A model generated the notes under the pieces. The model was not told where the DNA came from and searched no databases. It saw nothing but the letters and a program-made list of their open reading frames with translations. 64,000 bases of DNA from contig NZ_CP034279.1 in NCBI RefSeq assembly GCF_009739905.1, forward strand, positions 5,456,001 through 5,520,000. The letters are read 5' to 3'. Of this stretch, positions 1 through 11,724 are shown piece after piece. Origin of the DNA: Streptomyces ficellus. GTDB taxonomy: Bacteria; Actinomycetota; Actinomycetes; Streptomycetales; Streptomycetaceae. The translations under genes were made by a program, and so were the position numbers. Position 1 is the first letter of the stretch. Each line of letters starts with the position of its first letter.

Positions 1-104
1 GTCTCCCCGCGCTCGTAGACCGTCACCCGGTGGCCCGCCACCGCCAGCCGGGCAGCCGCCGCCATGGCGCCCATCCCCGCGCCGATCACCACAATCCGTG
101 CCAT
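1..104 (-). CDS. FAD/NAD(P)-binding oxidoreductase, N-terminal fragment
   Basis: Only the first 34 or so codons lie in the window; the gene continues past the left edge. The peptide begins MARIVVIGAGMGAMAAAARL, a Rossmann dinucleotide-binding motif (GxGxxxxxxAARL) followed by the beta-strand ending in VTVYERGE, where the acidic residue would bind the FAD ribose. This is the usual start of phytoene desaturase-like and related FAD amine oxidoreductases. The start is the ATG at 104. The substrate cannot be inferred from this fragment. Confidence 0.75.
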   Translation of the reverse strand, partial: MARIVVIGAGMGAMAAAARLAVAGHRVTVYERGE

Positions 105-540
105 GTCAGGGACCCTATCCGGCGACACCGACAACCCGGCCGGGCGGGCCGCGCCGGACGGACCCACGCCCGCGTGGGCACGTGTGGGCATGAGCACGGG
201 CCCCTGAGTACCCGTACCTAGCCGGTGAGATGAGTAGGTGCGCGGATGGGCACCGGCCGGCCCGGACGGAAGAGTGGGGACCACGGAAGGGGCGCGGGGC
301 CGGGACCGCCGACACGGGGCGGCGGAACCGGCACCGCGCACCTGACGGGACGGGGGTGCACAACGGAGAGCCCAGGGACCGACGGGGGAAAACGGGGGTC
401 AGGGCTCTCCCACGTCCCCTCTGCGCGACGCAGGGGGAACGGGGGACACGGGGGACGCCGGTCCGGTGAGGCTCGGGGGGATCGAGCCTCACCGGACCGG
501 CTTCTTTTTCGTGTTCTTCTTCGTGCGCCCGGGGCGGGGT
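105..540. other. Intergenic region left of the tetR gene
   Basis: This stretch of about 430 bases separates the oxidoreductase start from the end of the TetR gene. It holds the long hairpin at 457-501. A short GTAC-CC-GTAC motif at 208-217 lies about 105 bases upstream of the oxidoreductase start and could belong to its promoter, but I cannot assign it. Several reading frames cross the region, but none has a start with a Shine-Dalgarno site or a recognisable product, so I call no gene here. Confidence 0.5.
457..501 (-). terminator. Rho-independent-type hairpin after tetR
   Basis: A perfect 19-bp stem (457-475 with 483-501) has a 7-base loop. It lies about 40 bases beyond the tetR stop codon at 541, so on the minus strand it would end the ATPase-Pip-TetR transcript. 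The plus-strand flank is T-rich (502-515), which would also give a U tract for rightward transcription, so the element may work in both directions. Confidence 0.75.
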
Positions 541-1149
541 TCAGCGGCCGCCGACGCGTCCGTGCAGCAGCCGGGACAGGGCGGCGTGGACGTCGTCGAT
601 GGAGCGCTCCCGCTGGAAGGCCTGCCAGTCCAGCGCCGCCACCAGCACCATGCCCACCAGCGCGGCCGCCGTCAGCGGGATGTCGATCTCGTCGCTGAGC
701 TCTCCGCCCTCGACGCCCTCCCGCAGCACCGTCTCGACGACGGCCACCGCCTCCTGACGCACCACCAGGAGCGTAGACTGCCAGGCGCGGTTGGTGCGCC
801 ACAGCTCCGCCACGTACAGCTGCGTGAAGGCGGGGTAGCGGTCGATGAACACCAGGCCCGCGCGGATCATCGCGTCCAGTGCCTCGACCCTGGTCCCGCC
901 GCGCGCGGCCGTCTCGTCGGCGGCGGTCCGCAGGGACTCGGTGAGCAGCCCGACGCCGTGCCGCAGCAGTTCTTCGAAGAGTTCCGTCTTGCTCTTGAAG
1001 TTGTAGTAGACCGTGCCCTTGGCCACCCCGGCGCGCTCCGCGATCTCGTCCACGGTCGTCGCCGAGAAGCCCTGCTCGGCGATGAGGGTCACGGCGGCCT
1101 CGTAGAGCTTGGTGCGGGTGGCCTGCCGTCTGCTGCTCTGGGTGTCCAT
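541..1149 (-). CDS. TetR/AcrR family transcriptional regulator
   Basis: A protein of 202 residues with a typical TetR N-terminal helix-turn-helix at about residues 31-51 (TTVDEIAERAGVAKGTVYYNF region, with the GTVYYNF recognition-helix signature). A helical ligand and dimerisation domain follows. The ATG at 1149 was chosen because it lies 11 bases after the stop of the upstream Pip-type gene and gives the normal family length. It is the last gene of a three-gene leftward operon. The perfect palindrome at the operon promoter (4222-4235) is the obvious candidate for its own operator, so autorepression is inferred. The ligand is unknown; a link to a membrane exporter is typical for the family. 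Confidence 0.9.
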   Translation of the reverse strand: MDTQSSRRQATRTKLYEAAVTLIAEQGFSATTVDEIAERAGVAKGTVYYNFKSKTELFEELLRHGVGLLTESLRTAADETAARGGTRVEALDAMIRAGLVFIDRYPAFTQLYVAELWRTNRAWQSTLLVVRQEAVAVVETVLREGVEGGELSDEIDIPLTAAALVGMVLVAALDWQAFQRERSIDDVHAALSRLLHGRVGGR

Positions 1150-1160
1150 GGCGTCGATTC

Positions 1161-3225
1161 TCACAGGCTCAGCTCCGGGTGCAGGCGATCCAGGGTCCAC
1201 ACCTGCTTGCGCCGCGCGGACAGCGCCGTCAGGGCGAGTGCCCCGAGCGTGAAGGCGGCCAGCACGGCGCAGCCCTGCCAGACCGGTTCGAGGCCGCCGC
1301 CGGTGATGAGCCGGCGCAGTGCCTCGACGACGTACGTCATGGGCAGGAAGGGGTGGACGGCGTTGAAGAAGCCGGGGCTGGTCTGCACCGGGTAGGTGCC
1401 GCCCGCCGAGGTCAGCTGGAGCATCAGCAGGGCCAGGACGAGGATGCGCCCGGCGGCGCCGAAGCGGGCGTTCAGCCACTGGATGATCGCCGCGAAGCAG
1501 CAGGTGACCAGCACGAGGAACCCGACCGTTCCGGCGGGCCGTGCCATCTCCAGGCCCAGACCCGGCGCCCAGTGGAGGACCGACATCAGCGCGGCCACCT
1601 GGAGCACCCCGATCGCGGCCACCGGGAACCACCCGGCGAGCGCTATGCGCCACGCGGAGGCACCCGCGGCGAGGGCGCGGCGGTTGAGCGGCTGGATCAG
1701 CATGTACGCCACCATGGCGCCCACCCACAGGGAGAGCGGGATGAAGTACGGGGCGAACCCGGTGCCGTAGTTGGGCGCCTTGTGCAGGGACTGGGAGGCG
1801 AGCTGGACCGGGTCGGCCATCACCTCGGTACGGCGGTCGCGGGCCTGCTTGTCGTAGTCCGGGATCTTGTCGACACCGTCGTTGAGGCCGGTGGCGAGGT
1901 CGGTGGAGCCGCCGGCGAGCTTGTAGAGGCCGCTGTCGAGTTCGCCGGCGCCCTTCTTGAGCCTGCCGACGCCCGTGTCGAGTTCGGTGGAGCCCGACTT
2001 GGCAGTGGTCAGCCCCGTGTGCAGGGTGTCGGCGCCGGTGGCCACCTTGTGGGCGCCGGTGTTCAGTTCGTTGATCTTGCCGACGGCGTACGCGAGGTCC
2101 TCGTCGAGCTTCGGGGCCCGCCGGGCGAGCGCGTCCGCCTTGGTCTGGAGGTCCTTCAGCTGTGCGTCCAGCTTCTTCAGGTCGCCGTTACTGTCCTCGG
2201 CCAGCACACCGATGTCGTCGGCGATCTTCGCCACGTCCGCGGAGGCGACCTTCGCCCGCTCCATCTTCGGGCACAGCGTGGCGTCGGGCAGGGGCTTGTC
2301 CTCGCACTCCTCCTTGTGGAGGGCGGCCAGCTCGTCGGCGGCCACATGGGCGCCGGCCTTCAGCGTGGGACCGCTCTTGACGATGAGGTCCAGGCTGTTG
2401 CGCATGCCCTGCGAGAAGTCGGAGACCAGCCGGGCCGAGTCACCGATCTTCTTGCCGTTGTCCTTGAGGTAGGGACGTACGTCGGCGGCCACGCCGTTGA
2501 CCTTGTCGGCCAGCACCTGGGTGCCGCCCGCGACCTGCCGGGCGCCCCTCTCCAGGTCGGCGGCGCCCGTGTTGAGCTTCGTCAGGCCGCCGGCCAGTTC
2601 GCCGCTGCCCTTCTTGGCGTCGGTCAGGCCGTCGGAGAGGTCCTTGGAACCCTTCTTGGCCTTCGCGGCCCCGCTCTTGAGCTCGTCGGCCCCCTTGGCG
2701 GCCTTCTCGGTCGCGTCGTGGAGGTCGGAGAACTTGATGAAGATCTTGTCGAGGAACGTCCGGGACGACTTCGTCGACGCCGCGGTGCGGACCTCGGCGA
2801 ACACGGTGCGCGAGATCTGCCCCACGATGTAGTTGTTGGCGTCGTTGGTACGCACCTGAAGGGCACCGGTCTCGGGCGCGTCGCCCGAGCTGGAGGCTAT
2901 GCGCTCGCTGAAGTCGCCGGGCATGGTCAGGGAGAGGTAGTACGTACCGTTCTCGACGCCCCGGCGGGCCTCGGCGTCGCTCACCTCGTGCCAGTCGAAG
3001 ACCTTGCTGTCGCGCAGGTTCTTGGTGATGTCGTCGCCCGCGGTGATCTTCTTGCCGTCGGTGGTCGCGCCCTTGTCCTCGTTGACGAGCGCGACGGGCA
3101 ACTTCTCGAGCCTGCCGTACGGGTCCCAGAAGGACCACAGGTAGAGGGCGCCGTACAGCAGCGGCAGCAGCAGGATCGCCACCAGCGCGGCACGCGGCAG
3201 CTTCCCCCTGCCGAACCGCTTCAGC

Positions 3226-3254
<29 letters not shown>
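1161..3254 (-). CDS. YhgE/Pip-type membrane protein, ABC-2-like
   Basis: A protein of 697 residues. One N-terminal membrane segment at about residues 20-40 is followed by a large extracytoplasmic region. That region contains heptad-like repeats of the form GxxxLxxGLxxLxxGAxxL, typical of the phage-infection-protein (YhgE/Pip) family. About five C-terminal hydrophobic segments form an ABC-2-like permease domain. The start ATG at 3254 overlaps the end of the ATPase gene by 29 bases, which implies translational coupling. In frame the reading frame stays open further upstream, but that part only mirrors the low-complexity tail of the ATPase gene. Substrate unknown. Family members act in surface or lipid export in Gram-positive bacteria, with little biochemistry. 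Confidence 0.85.
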
Positions 3255-4203
<949 letters not shown>

Positions 4204-4216
4204 GAGCCCCCATTTC

Positions 4217-4240
4217 TTTGAACTGACCGGTCAGTGCAAA
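4217..4240 (-). promoter_or_regulatory. Candidate TetR operator palindrome
   Basis: The core ACTGACCGGTCAGT (4222-4235) is a perfect 14-bp palindrome. After one mismatched pair the symmetry continues for four more pairs (TTTG and CAAA), giving a 24-base imperfect palindrome. It sits 14 bases upstream of the GTG start of the ATPase gene, at the expected transcription start of the promoter at 4241-4269. TGACCGGTCA-type palindromes are common TetR-family operators in actinobacteria. The operon encodes its own TetR protein. Confidence 0.7.
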
Positions 4241-4269
4241 AAGTTACCCCGGAATGTGGGCAGGAGCAA
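4241..4269 (-). promoter_or_regulatory. Candidate vegetative promoter of the ATPase-Pip-TetR operon
   Basis: On the minus strand a -35 element TTGCTC (4269-4264) and a -10 element TAACTT (4246-4241) are separated by 17 bases. This matches the HrdB-type consensus TTGACN-N17-TANNNT well at the -10 and partly at the -35. Transcription would start inside the adjacent palindrome, so a bound TetR protein would block it. Confidence 0.5.
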
Positions 4270-4357
4270 AGGAGCAGGTCACCCCCGACTGTCAGTGGTG
4301 GCTTGCACGATGGGCACATACGGCCGCGGTGCCGTACACGACGACAGGAGGTTCGTC

Positions 4358-4864
4358 ATGGCTGGTACCCACGCGGCGGCGGGCGATGTCCACCCCGTGG
4401 TGCGCCGGGCCTCGGCGCCACCCGCCGCGCTCGACCTGCTCGACCAGGCCCGCGCGGCGCTGGAAGAGGCGCGTGTCCTCGAAACCCCCAACGAGCGGTA
4501 CGCGACCGCTCACCTCGCCGCGCTCCGGACCGCGGCCGCCGTGCTCGCCGTCCGGGGCCGCCCCGAACCCACCCCGCGCAAGCGCCGGCAGATACGCAGC
4601 GCGTGGGAGGTGCTGCCGGAGGTCGCACCCGAGCTGACCGAGTGGAGCGCCCTGTTCGCCTCCGGAGCCGCCCGCAGGGCCCGTGCGGAAGCGGGCGTGA
4701 CGGGCGCGGCCACCGGCCGCGACGCCGACGACCTGATCCGGGACGTCACCATGTTCCTGGGCCTGGTGGAGCGGCTGTTGGTCCCGGAGTCCGCGCTGCC
4801 GCGCCCGAGGGCCCGGACGGCCGGGGCGGAGCGTGCGAACGGAGGGACCGGGCACGCCCCGTGA
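4358..4864 (+). CDS. SAV_6107-family HEPN domain protein
   Basis: A protein of 168 residues starting at ATG 4358 after a strong AGGAGG site at 4347-4352. The mainly helical sequence (LDLLDQARAALEEARVL, then NERYATAHLAALRTAAAVL) resembles the small HEPN-domain family conserved in Streptomyces under the SAV_6107 name. The middle segment carries a basic patch (RKRRQIRSAW) and a conserved tryptophan. HEPN folds often bind or cut RNA, but the RxxxxH catalytic motif of HEPN RNases is not obvious, so activity is open. The methyltransferase gene starts 49 bases downstream and may be co-transcribed. Confidence 0.7.
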   Translation: MAGTHAAAGDVHPVVRRASAPPAALDLLDQARAALEEARVLETPNERYATAHLAALRTAAAVLAVRGRPEPTPRKRRQIRSAWEVLPEVAPELTEWSALFASGAARRARAEAGVTGAATGRDADDLIRDVTMFLGLVERLLVPESALPRPRARTAGAERANGGTGHAP

Positions 4865-4913
4865 GGCCATAGGGTGGGAAGCGTTCGTAACCGTCACCTA
4901 GGAGTCAACTGCC

Positions 4914-5672
4914 GTGTCGGACCCGCAGCGCCCCCGCGCCTCCCTCCGTACCGCCGTGGTGTGGGACGTACTCGAGGACGCCCTCGACCGCCGGGTCAAG
5001 GCGACCGGCCAGGGCGCCCTGGACGTCCTCGACACCGGCGGCGGCAGCGGAAACTTCGCCGTGCCCGTCGCGCGGCTCGGTCACCGGGTCACCGTCGTCG
5101 ACCCGAGCCCCAACGCGCTCTTCGCGCTGGAGCGCCGCGCCGCCGAAGCGGGCGTGGCCGACCGGGTGCGCGGCGTCCAGGGCGACATCCACGGCCTCTT
5201 CGACGTCGTCGAGCGCGGTGGCTACGACGCGGTGCTGTGCCACGGGGTCCTGGAGTACGTGGAGGACCCCGCCGAGGGCGTGCGCCACGCGGTGGAGGCC
5301 CTGCGGCCCTCCGGTGCGCTCAGCCTGCTCGCGGCCGGACTCGGCGGCGCCGTCCTCGCCAGGGCGCTCGCCGGGCACTTCACCGAGGCCCGCAACGCGC
5401 TCACCGACCCGGCCGGCCGCTGGGGCGAGGGCGACCCGGTGCCGAGGCGCTTCACCGCCGAGCAGCTGACCGAGGCGGTCGAGGCCGCCGGCGTCGAGGT
5501 CGGCGCCGTGCACGGGGTGCGCGTCTTCGCCGACCTGGTCCCCGGAGTCCTCGTCGACACCGAGCCCGGAGCCCTGGACGCGCTCCTCAAGCTGGAGGCC
5601 GCGGCCGCCGAGTTGCCCGCCTTCCGGTCGGTCGCCACCCAACTGCACGTCCTGGGCGAAAAGCGCGGCTGA
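4914..5672 (+). CDS. Class I SAM-dependent methyltransferase
   Basis: A protein of 252 residues. The SAM-binding motif I is clear (VLDTGGGSGNFAVPVA at about residues 39-54), followed by the acidic end of beta-2 (VTVVDPSP) and motif II/III (GYDAVLCHGVLEYVEDP). This is the fold of UbiE/Smt-like small-molecule methyltransferases. The GTG at 4914 has a TAGGAG site at 4899-4904. The acceptor cannot be read from the sequence. It is conserved next to the HEPN and DUF3040 genes upstream of the dcw cluster in Streptomyces, so a housekeeping role is more likely than natural-product tailoring. Confidence 0.85.
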   Translation: MSDPQRPRASLRTAVVWDVLEDALDRRVKATGQGALDVLDTGGGSGNFAVPVARLGHRVTVVDPSPNALFALERRAAEAGVADRVRGVQGDIHGLFDVVERGGYDAVLCHGVLEYVEDPAEGVRHAVEALRPSGALSLLAAGLGGAVLARALAGHFTEARNALTDPAGRWGEGDPVPRRFTAEQLTEAVEAAGVEVGAVHGVRVFADLVPGVLVDTEPGALDALLKLEAAAAELPAFRSVATQLHVLGEKRG

Positions 5673-5855
5673 CCCGAGCAGCGGGCTGATCAGCGACGCA
5701 GGCGCAGATGGAGTACGCCACAGGACCCCCGCTCGCGTGCGGTTCACCGTATGATCGAGGGACACCATCCGGCATGACGGATCGGAGGACGGGGAATCAA
5801 CGCCTCACCAGCCGAACCGGCATGGCGGTCCGATCGGTGAAAGGTACAGGGCGGG

Positions 5856-5884
5856 TTTCACGGGGGCGAATCCCTGCCTATCCT
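5856..5884 (+). promoter_or_regulatory. Possible promoter of the DUF3040 gene
   Basis: TTTCAC (5856-5861) and TATCCT (5879-5884) are spaced by 17 bases, about 50 bases upstream of the GTG at 5936. The -10 is good and the -35 only fair. This lies in the 263-base gap after the methyltransferase gene. A second -10-like TATGAT occurs at 5750-5755 without a convincing -35. Confidence 0.35.
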
Positions 5885-5935
5885 GAAAGGGCCGCATACC
5901 GGTCGCCCCCAGCGACCGACGACGAGGAGGACTCC

Positions 5936-6331
5936 GTGCCGCTCTCGGAGCACGAGCAGCGAATGCTCGAGCAGATGGAGCGAGCGCTGTACGCCGAAGA
6001 TCCCAAGTTCGCGACAGCGCTCGAGGGAAGCGGGCTGCGTACACACACCCGGCGACGGGTCTACCAGGCGGTCGCAGGCTTCCTGGTGGGTATCGCGCTC
6101 CTCATGGCCGGTATGGTCGCGCAGCAGATCTGGATCAGCGTGGTGGGATTCCTCGTCATGCTCGGCTGTGCGGTCCTGGCAGTCACCGGATGGCGCAAGG
6201 CGCCCAAACCGGGTGAGCAGCAGACCGAGGGAGGCACCGCCGCGCAGGCCCACCGCCCTCGGCAGCGCCGCTCGATGATGGACCGGATCGAGCAGCGGTG
6301 GCAGCGCCGCCGCGACGAGCAGGGCCACTGA
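5936..6331 (+). CDS. DUF3040 small membrane protein
   Basis: A protein of 131 residues beginning with the hallmark of DUF3040 proteins, PLSEHEQRMLEQMERAL, followed by YAEDPKFA. Two adjacent membrane segments at about 46-85 (AGFLVGIALLMAGMVA and ISVVGFLVMLGCAVLAV) form a hairpin, and the C-terminal tail is basic (RQRRSMMDRIEQRWQRRR). GTG 5936 follows GAGGAGG at 5924-5930. The family is restricted to actinobacteria and has no known function; membership near dcw genes suggests an envelope role. Transcription converges on the TgpA operon and ends at the hairpin 6365-6412. Confidence 0.85.
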   Translation: MPLSEHEQRMLEQMERALYAEDPKFATALEGSGLRTHTRRRVYQAVAGFLVGIALLMAGMVAQQIWISVVGFLVMLGCAVLAVTGWRKAPKPGEQQTEGGTAAQAHRPRQRRSMMDRIEQRWQRRRDEQGH

Positions 6332-6364
6332 ACGCACGGCCGCGAGGCCGCGCCGCGGCGTGAC

Positions 6365-6412
6365 GTACGGGTGAGGGGCGACCGCTTCCGGGCGGTCGCC
6401 CCTCACCCGTAC
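6365..6412. terminator. Bidirectional terminator hairpin
   Basis: A perfect 21-bp stem (6365-6385 with 6392-6412) with a 6-base loop lies between the convergent DUF3040 gene and the TgpA gene. There is no long T tract, as is usual for Streptomyces terminators. The position fits termination from both sides. Confidence 0.8.
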
Positions 6413-6580
6413 CCGTAGACCCTTCCGGCCCGCACGACTGGCCCGTACGCCGTCCCGGCCCGTTACGCCCCGGCGCGCCCGCGCGCGCCCGGTCCGGCCT
6501 CCTCCCTCGCCGCCCGTCACCACGGCGGGCAGCGAGAGGGGCAGTGCCGGGGCACCGCCTCCGCGGCGGGAGCGGGCCCG

Positions 6581-9007
6581 TCAGCCGCGTTGGCGGGAGG
6601 GGCGGCGGAGGGCCGACGACCAGCGGGCCAGGAGACGCCCGCGACGGTCGGCCCAGCGGGCCGTGAACGCGGCCCAGCCGCTCGAGAACGCCCACACCAC
6701 CCGGACGGTCGAGCGCGGGACCAGCAGCGCGCGCAGCCGCCCGGCCCTTCCCAGCGGGGCGGCCAGGCCCACGCGGATCCGGGCCGCGTCGTCCGCCAGA
6801 CCGGCCACGGGACGCGGCTGCGGCGCGTAGAGCACCTGCTCCACCGCACCGGCGACCCGGTGCACCGCCTCGGCCGGCTCGCCCTCGAGCCCGCCCAGCG
6901 TGACGATCCGCTCGGCGGTCCCGCGCGGTGTCCGCGAGTCGTCCGGCGGAATGCCGTGGTCCCAGGCCGTGTCGATGACCTCGGCCCAGACCGCCAGCGT
7001 CCGCGCGGCCACCTCCTCGGCGCCGCGCCCGGCCGCTCCGAGGCGCCGGGCCCGTACCCGAGTGCGCCACAGCAGCGGCAGGAACGGAATCAGGACCGCG
7101 GCCGCCACTCCCGCGGCGACCAGCAGGATCGTGCCGATCGGCGGCCCAGGGTCGGACGGGGCGGCGGCGCCGGACTGCTCCGGGTCACCGCACTCGCCGA
7201 GCCGCCGTGCCTGGGGCGGGCAGCTGTCCTGCGCCGAAGGGGCCGCGGACGGTGCCGCCGAGGCGCTCTGCTCGGGCTGCGCCGGAGCGCTCGGCCGGTT
7301 CGTCGGCGTCTCCGGCCGGGTGTACTCGGGCACCGAGCCGCGCGACGGCGTGGGCTCGAAGCGCGTCCAGCCCACACCCTCGAAGTACAGCTCGGGCCAG
7401 GCGTGGGCGTCCCGGATGCCGACCGACATGTCGCCGTCCGACCGGGGAGCGCCGGGGGTGAACCCGACGGCGACCCGTGCCGGGATGCCGAGCGTCCGGG
7501 CCATCGCCGCCATCGAGAACGAGAAGTGGACGCAGAACCCTTCCTTGTCTTTCAGGAACCGGGAGATCGCGCCGGGGCCCGTGCCCGACGACACCTCGGT
7601 GTCGTAGCGGAAGCCGCCCTCCACCGCGAACCAGTCCTGGAGCCTGACCGCCCGCTCGTAGTCGTTCGGTGCGTCCTTGGTCACCTGCAGCGCCGTCGAC
7701 CTCACGTCCGCCGGCAGCGACGCGGGCAGCCGGGTGTACTCGCGCAGCAGCTGCTCCGGAGCGCGGGGTGCGCCGGCCAGCTGCTGCTGGGTCGGTTTCA
7801 CCGCCAGGCTGGTCACCGTGTACTGCACGCCCTTGGTCGTCTGGTCCTTGTCGCCGACGAGCGTGCGTCCGACCGACTCGTACCGCCACCGCCCGTCGGC
7901 GGCGACACGGGTGGCCGGATAGGGCATCGGCAGCCACACCTGCGCATAGGCGTCGGACGCGGAGATGCTGGTGGTGATCTCCGTCGTGGTGACCTCCCCG
8001 CTCAGCCCGGCCGGCCGCGGAAGGCGCTCGGGGACGTCGCCGAGCGGGCGCTGCGTGAGCTTCCACATCTCGCCGTCGAAGTCGTCGAGCGAGGTCAGCC
8101 GCAGGTACAGGCCGGACGTGTCCTTCGCGTTGGTGCGGTAGCGCAGCACCTCTCGGTCCTCGGGCTGGTTCAGGCTGTCCTGCAGGGACACCAGCGGGTT
8201 CACCGCGTTGATCATGCCCCCGCCGCCGCCCCCGCCTCCGGGGCCGGTCCCGTCCAGCAGCCCGCCGCCGAGCGACGGCAGGGCGGCCGGAACCGCCAGC
8301 GCGACGCCCAGGGCCACCACGCCGATCCGCCGCCCGGTACGCACCGGGGCCACCGGACCACGACCGCCCGGCGCCGCGGACCCCGCCGCGGCACGCCCGC
8401 CCCGGGGCGGCGCGGCGCCGAACACCCGGCCCCACTGGGAGAGCCGGTCGCGGCCCTCGGCCAGCAGGAGCACCAGGTAGCCGGCGGCGGCCAGCAGGAA
8501 CCACAGCCAGCTCGCGCCCCCGCCGGACAGCCCGGCGGCGACCGAGTACAGCGCGAGCAGCGGAAGCCCGGCCGGGGCGGCGCTGCGGAACGTCACCGCG
8601 AGCGCGTCGACCGCGAGACCGATCACCAGCACACCGCCGACCAGCATCAGCCGGATGCCGTCCGTCGCGGGCGCCGGTATCGCGTACTGCCCGACGTCGT
8701 CGGCGCCCGCGGTCAGCAGGGCGCCGAACCGCCCGACCGCCTCCGGCCCGGGCAGGAACCCGGCGAGTGCCTGGTCCCGGACGAAGACGGCCGTCAGCGC
8801 CACCAGACTCACCAGGGCCTGCACCGACACGGTGAGCGCCCGCGCCGAGGACCACCGCCGTACGAGCGCGCCCGCCCCGCTCTGCACCGCCAGCAGCAGC
8901 GCGGCCTGGATGATCCACGTGGCCGGATCGACCAGCGGCAGCAACGCCCCCGCCGCCAGCAGCGTGGCGGCGAAGGCGCACAGCGCGAGCCTTCCGCGAC
9001 CGCTCAT
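6581..9007 (-). CDS. TgpA-type membrane transglutaminase-like protein
   Basis: A protein of 808 residues. The N-terminal third carries several membrane helices, as in DUF3488/TgpA proteins. A periplasmic-side transglutaminase core follows, with the nucleophile in GFCVHF (Cys about 491) and the histidine in DAHAW (about 535). The position 16 residues after the histidine, where Asp is canonical, holds Glu (FEPT). A Pro/Ser/Ala-rich linker, another membrane segment near residue 630 and a C-terminal cytoplasmic domain complete the protein. ATG 9007 overlaps the DUF58 stop as ATGA. It is the last gene of a moxR-DUF58-tgpA operon. TgpA of Pseudomonas is essential, but its substrate is not settled. 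Confidence 0.88.
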   Translation of the reverse strand: MSGRGRLALCAFAATLLAAGALLPLVDPATWIIQAALLLAVQSGAGALVRRWSSARALTVSVQALVSLVALTAVFVRDQALAGFLPGPEAVGRFGALLTAGADDVGQYAIPAPATDGIRLMLVGGVLVIGLAVDALAVTFRSAAPAGLPLLALYSVAAGLSGGGASWLWFLLAAAGYLVLLLAEGRDRLSQWGRVFGAAPPRGGRAAAGSAAPGGRGPVAPVRTGRRIGVVALGVALAVPAALPSLGGGLLDGTGPGGGGGGGGMINAVNPLVSLQDSLNQPEDREVLRYRTNAKDTSGLYLRLTSLDDFDGEMWKLTQRPLGDVPERLPRPAGLSGEVTTTEITTSISASDAYAQVWLPMPYPATRVAADGRWRYESVGRTLVGDKDQTTKGVQYTVTSLAVKPTQQQLAGAPRAPEQLLREYTRLPASLPADVRSTALQVTKDAPNDYERAVRLQDWFAVEGGFRYDTEVSSGTGPGAISRFLKDKEGFCVHFSFSMAAMARTLGIPARVAVGFTPGAPRSDGDMSVGIRDAHAWPELYFEGVGWTRFEPTPSRGSVPEYTRPETPTNRPSAPAQPEQSASAAPSAAPSAQDSCPPQARRLGECGDPEQSGAAAPSDPGPPIGTILLVAAGVAAAVLIPFLPLLWRTRVRARRLGAAGRGAEEVAARTLAVWAEVIDTAWDHGIPPDDSRTPRGTAERIVTLGGLEGEPAEAVHRVAGAVEQVLYAPQPRPVAGLADDAARIRVGLAAPLGRAGRLRALLVPRSTVRVVWAFSSGWAAFTARWADRRGRLLARWSSALRRPSRQRG

Positions 9008-10382
9008 GACCAACCCCCCGAAACCCCTGTCATACCGCTCGTACCACTCGTGCCACCGCCGGCCGCACCCGGTGCCGCACCGGCCCGGCCCGCGTGGCGC
9101 CACAGATCGGCGAGCGACGCCCCGGCCGGAACGGCCACCGCGGTCCATCCCGCCTCGCGCAGCCGCCGCAGGGTGTCCTCCACCGTCCCGGCCACCGCTC
9201 CACCGGTCAGCCACGTACCGCTGTCCAGGACGAACGCGACGGCCGCGCGGCTGCGCTGCCGCATCCGGGCCGCGATCGCGGCCTGCTCCTCGTCCAGGTC
9301 GCCGACGAAGGCGACCAGCAGCCCCTCGTTCCCGCCGCGCAGCAGGTCGAACGCGCGCGAGAGCCCGGCGCCGTCGGAGTGGTCGACGACCGCGAGCGTG
9401 TCCATCATCAGCCCCGCCGCCTCGGCGGAGTCCTGCGCCGACCCGGTGAACCCGTCGGCGGCGTCGCCGGGCAGCGGGTTGCCCTCGTCCGTCAGCAGCC
9501 GTACGGCGAAGCCCTGCTCCAGCATGTGCACCAGGACCGACGCCGCGCCCGAAACCGCCCACTCGAAGGCGGAGTCCGGCCCGGAGCCCTGATAGGCGAC
9601 GTCCCGGGTGTCCAGGAGGACCGTGCACCGCGCGCGCTGCGGCTGCTCCTCGCGGCGCACCATCAGCTCCCCGTACCGGGCCGTGGAGCGCCAGTGCACC
9701 CGCCGCAGGTCGTCGCCGTAGCGGTACTCGCGCGGGATCACGTCGTCCTCGCCGGCCAGCGCCAGCGAGCGCTGCCGTCCCTCGCCGTACCCCGACGCGT
9801 CCCCGGGCAGCCGGCCCGGCGGCAGGGGTTCGGTACGCGGTATCACCGTGAGCAAGTCGTAGGCGCTGAACGAACGGGCCAGCTCACACATCCCGAACGG
9901 GTCGCTCAGACGCAGTTGGAGCGGCCCGAGCGGATAGCGCCCGCGCAGGTCGGACCGGACGCGGTAGGACACCTCGCGGCGCCCGCCTGCCTCCACCCGG
10001 TCCAGCACGAACCGGGGCCGTGGCCCCAGCACGTACGGCACGTGGTCCTGGAGCATCAGCAGCCCGGTGGGCATGCGTGAGACGTTCTCCATCCGCAGGT
10101 GCACGCGCGCCTCGGCCCCGGCCGGTACCCGCTGCGGCGACAGCCGCCGGCTGCCGGCCACCTGGTAGCGGGTGCGGTAGAGCACCAGCACGCAGACCAG
10201 CGGCAGCACGGCGAGCAGCAGCCCGACGCGCAGCAGGTCGCCCTGGCCCAGTACGTACGCGCAGGCCGCCGCGGCGACACCGGCAGCCAGGAAGGACCGG
10301 CCGCGCGTGGTCAGCCCACCGAGGGCGGCCCGTACTCCGCCCGTGCTCTCGCCGTCCCGGGCGGCGGGCCCCCCGGCCGCCA

Positions 10383-10386
<4 letters not shown>
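9004..10386 (-). CDS. DUF58 domain-containing protein
   Basis: A protein of 460 residues with two N-terminal membrane helices at about 30-75. A beta-rich region follows, then the DUF58 core with the conserved EYRYGDDLRRVHWRSTARYGELMVRR stretch (only part of it diagnostic: REYRYGDDLRRVHWRSTAR). The core leads into a von Willebrand A-like domain with DTRD. The GTG start at 10386 overlaps the moxR stop as GTGA; the ATG at 10383 is an equally possible start. DUF58 proteins almost always sit between moxR and tgpA genes and are thought to be clients or partners of the MoxR ATPase at the membrane. The exact role here is unknown. Confidence 0.88.
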
Positions 10387-11582
<1,196 letters not shown>

Positions 11583-11724
11583 ACGGCCCTCCTCGGCCCG
11601 TTCCATGGGCCGTGCGCGACTGACGGCACGGTCCACCCTTGAAACACGGACACCGCCGCCGAACCATTCAGGAGCGGTGTCACACCCGCATTCTTGTTGG
11701 CGTTACCCGTACGTGTCACTCGGC

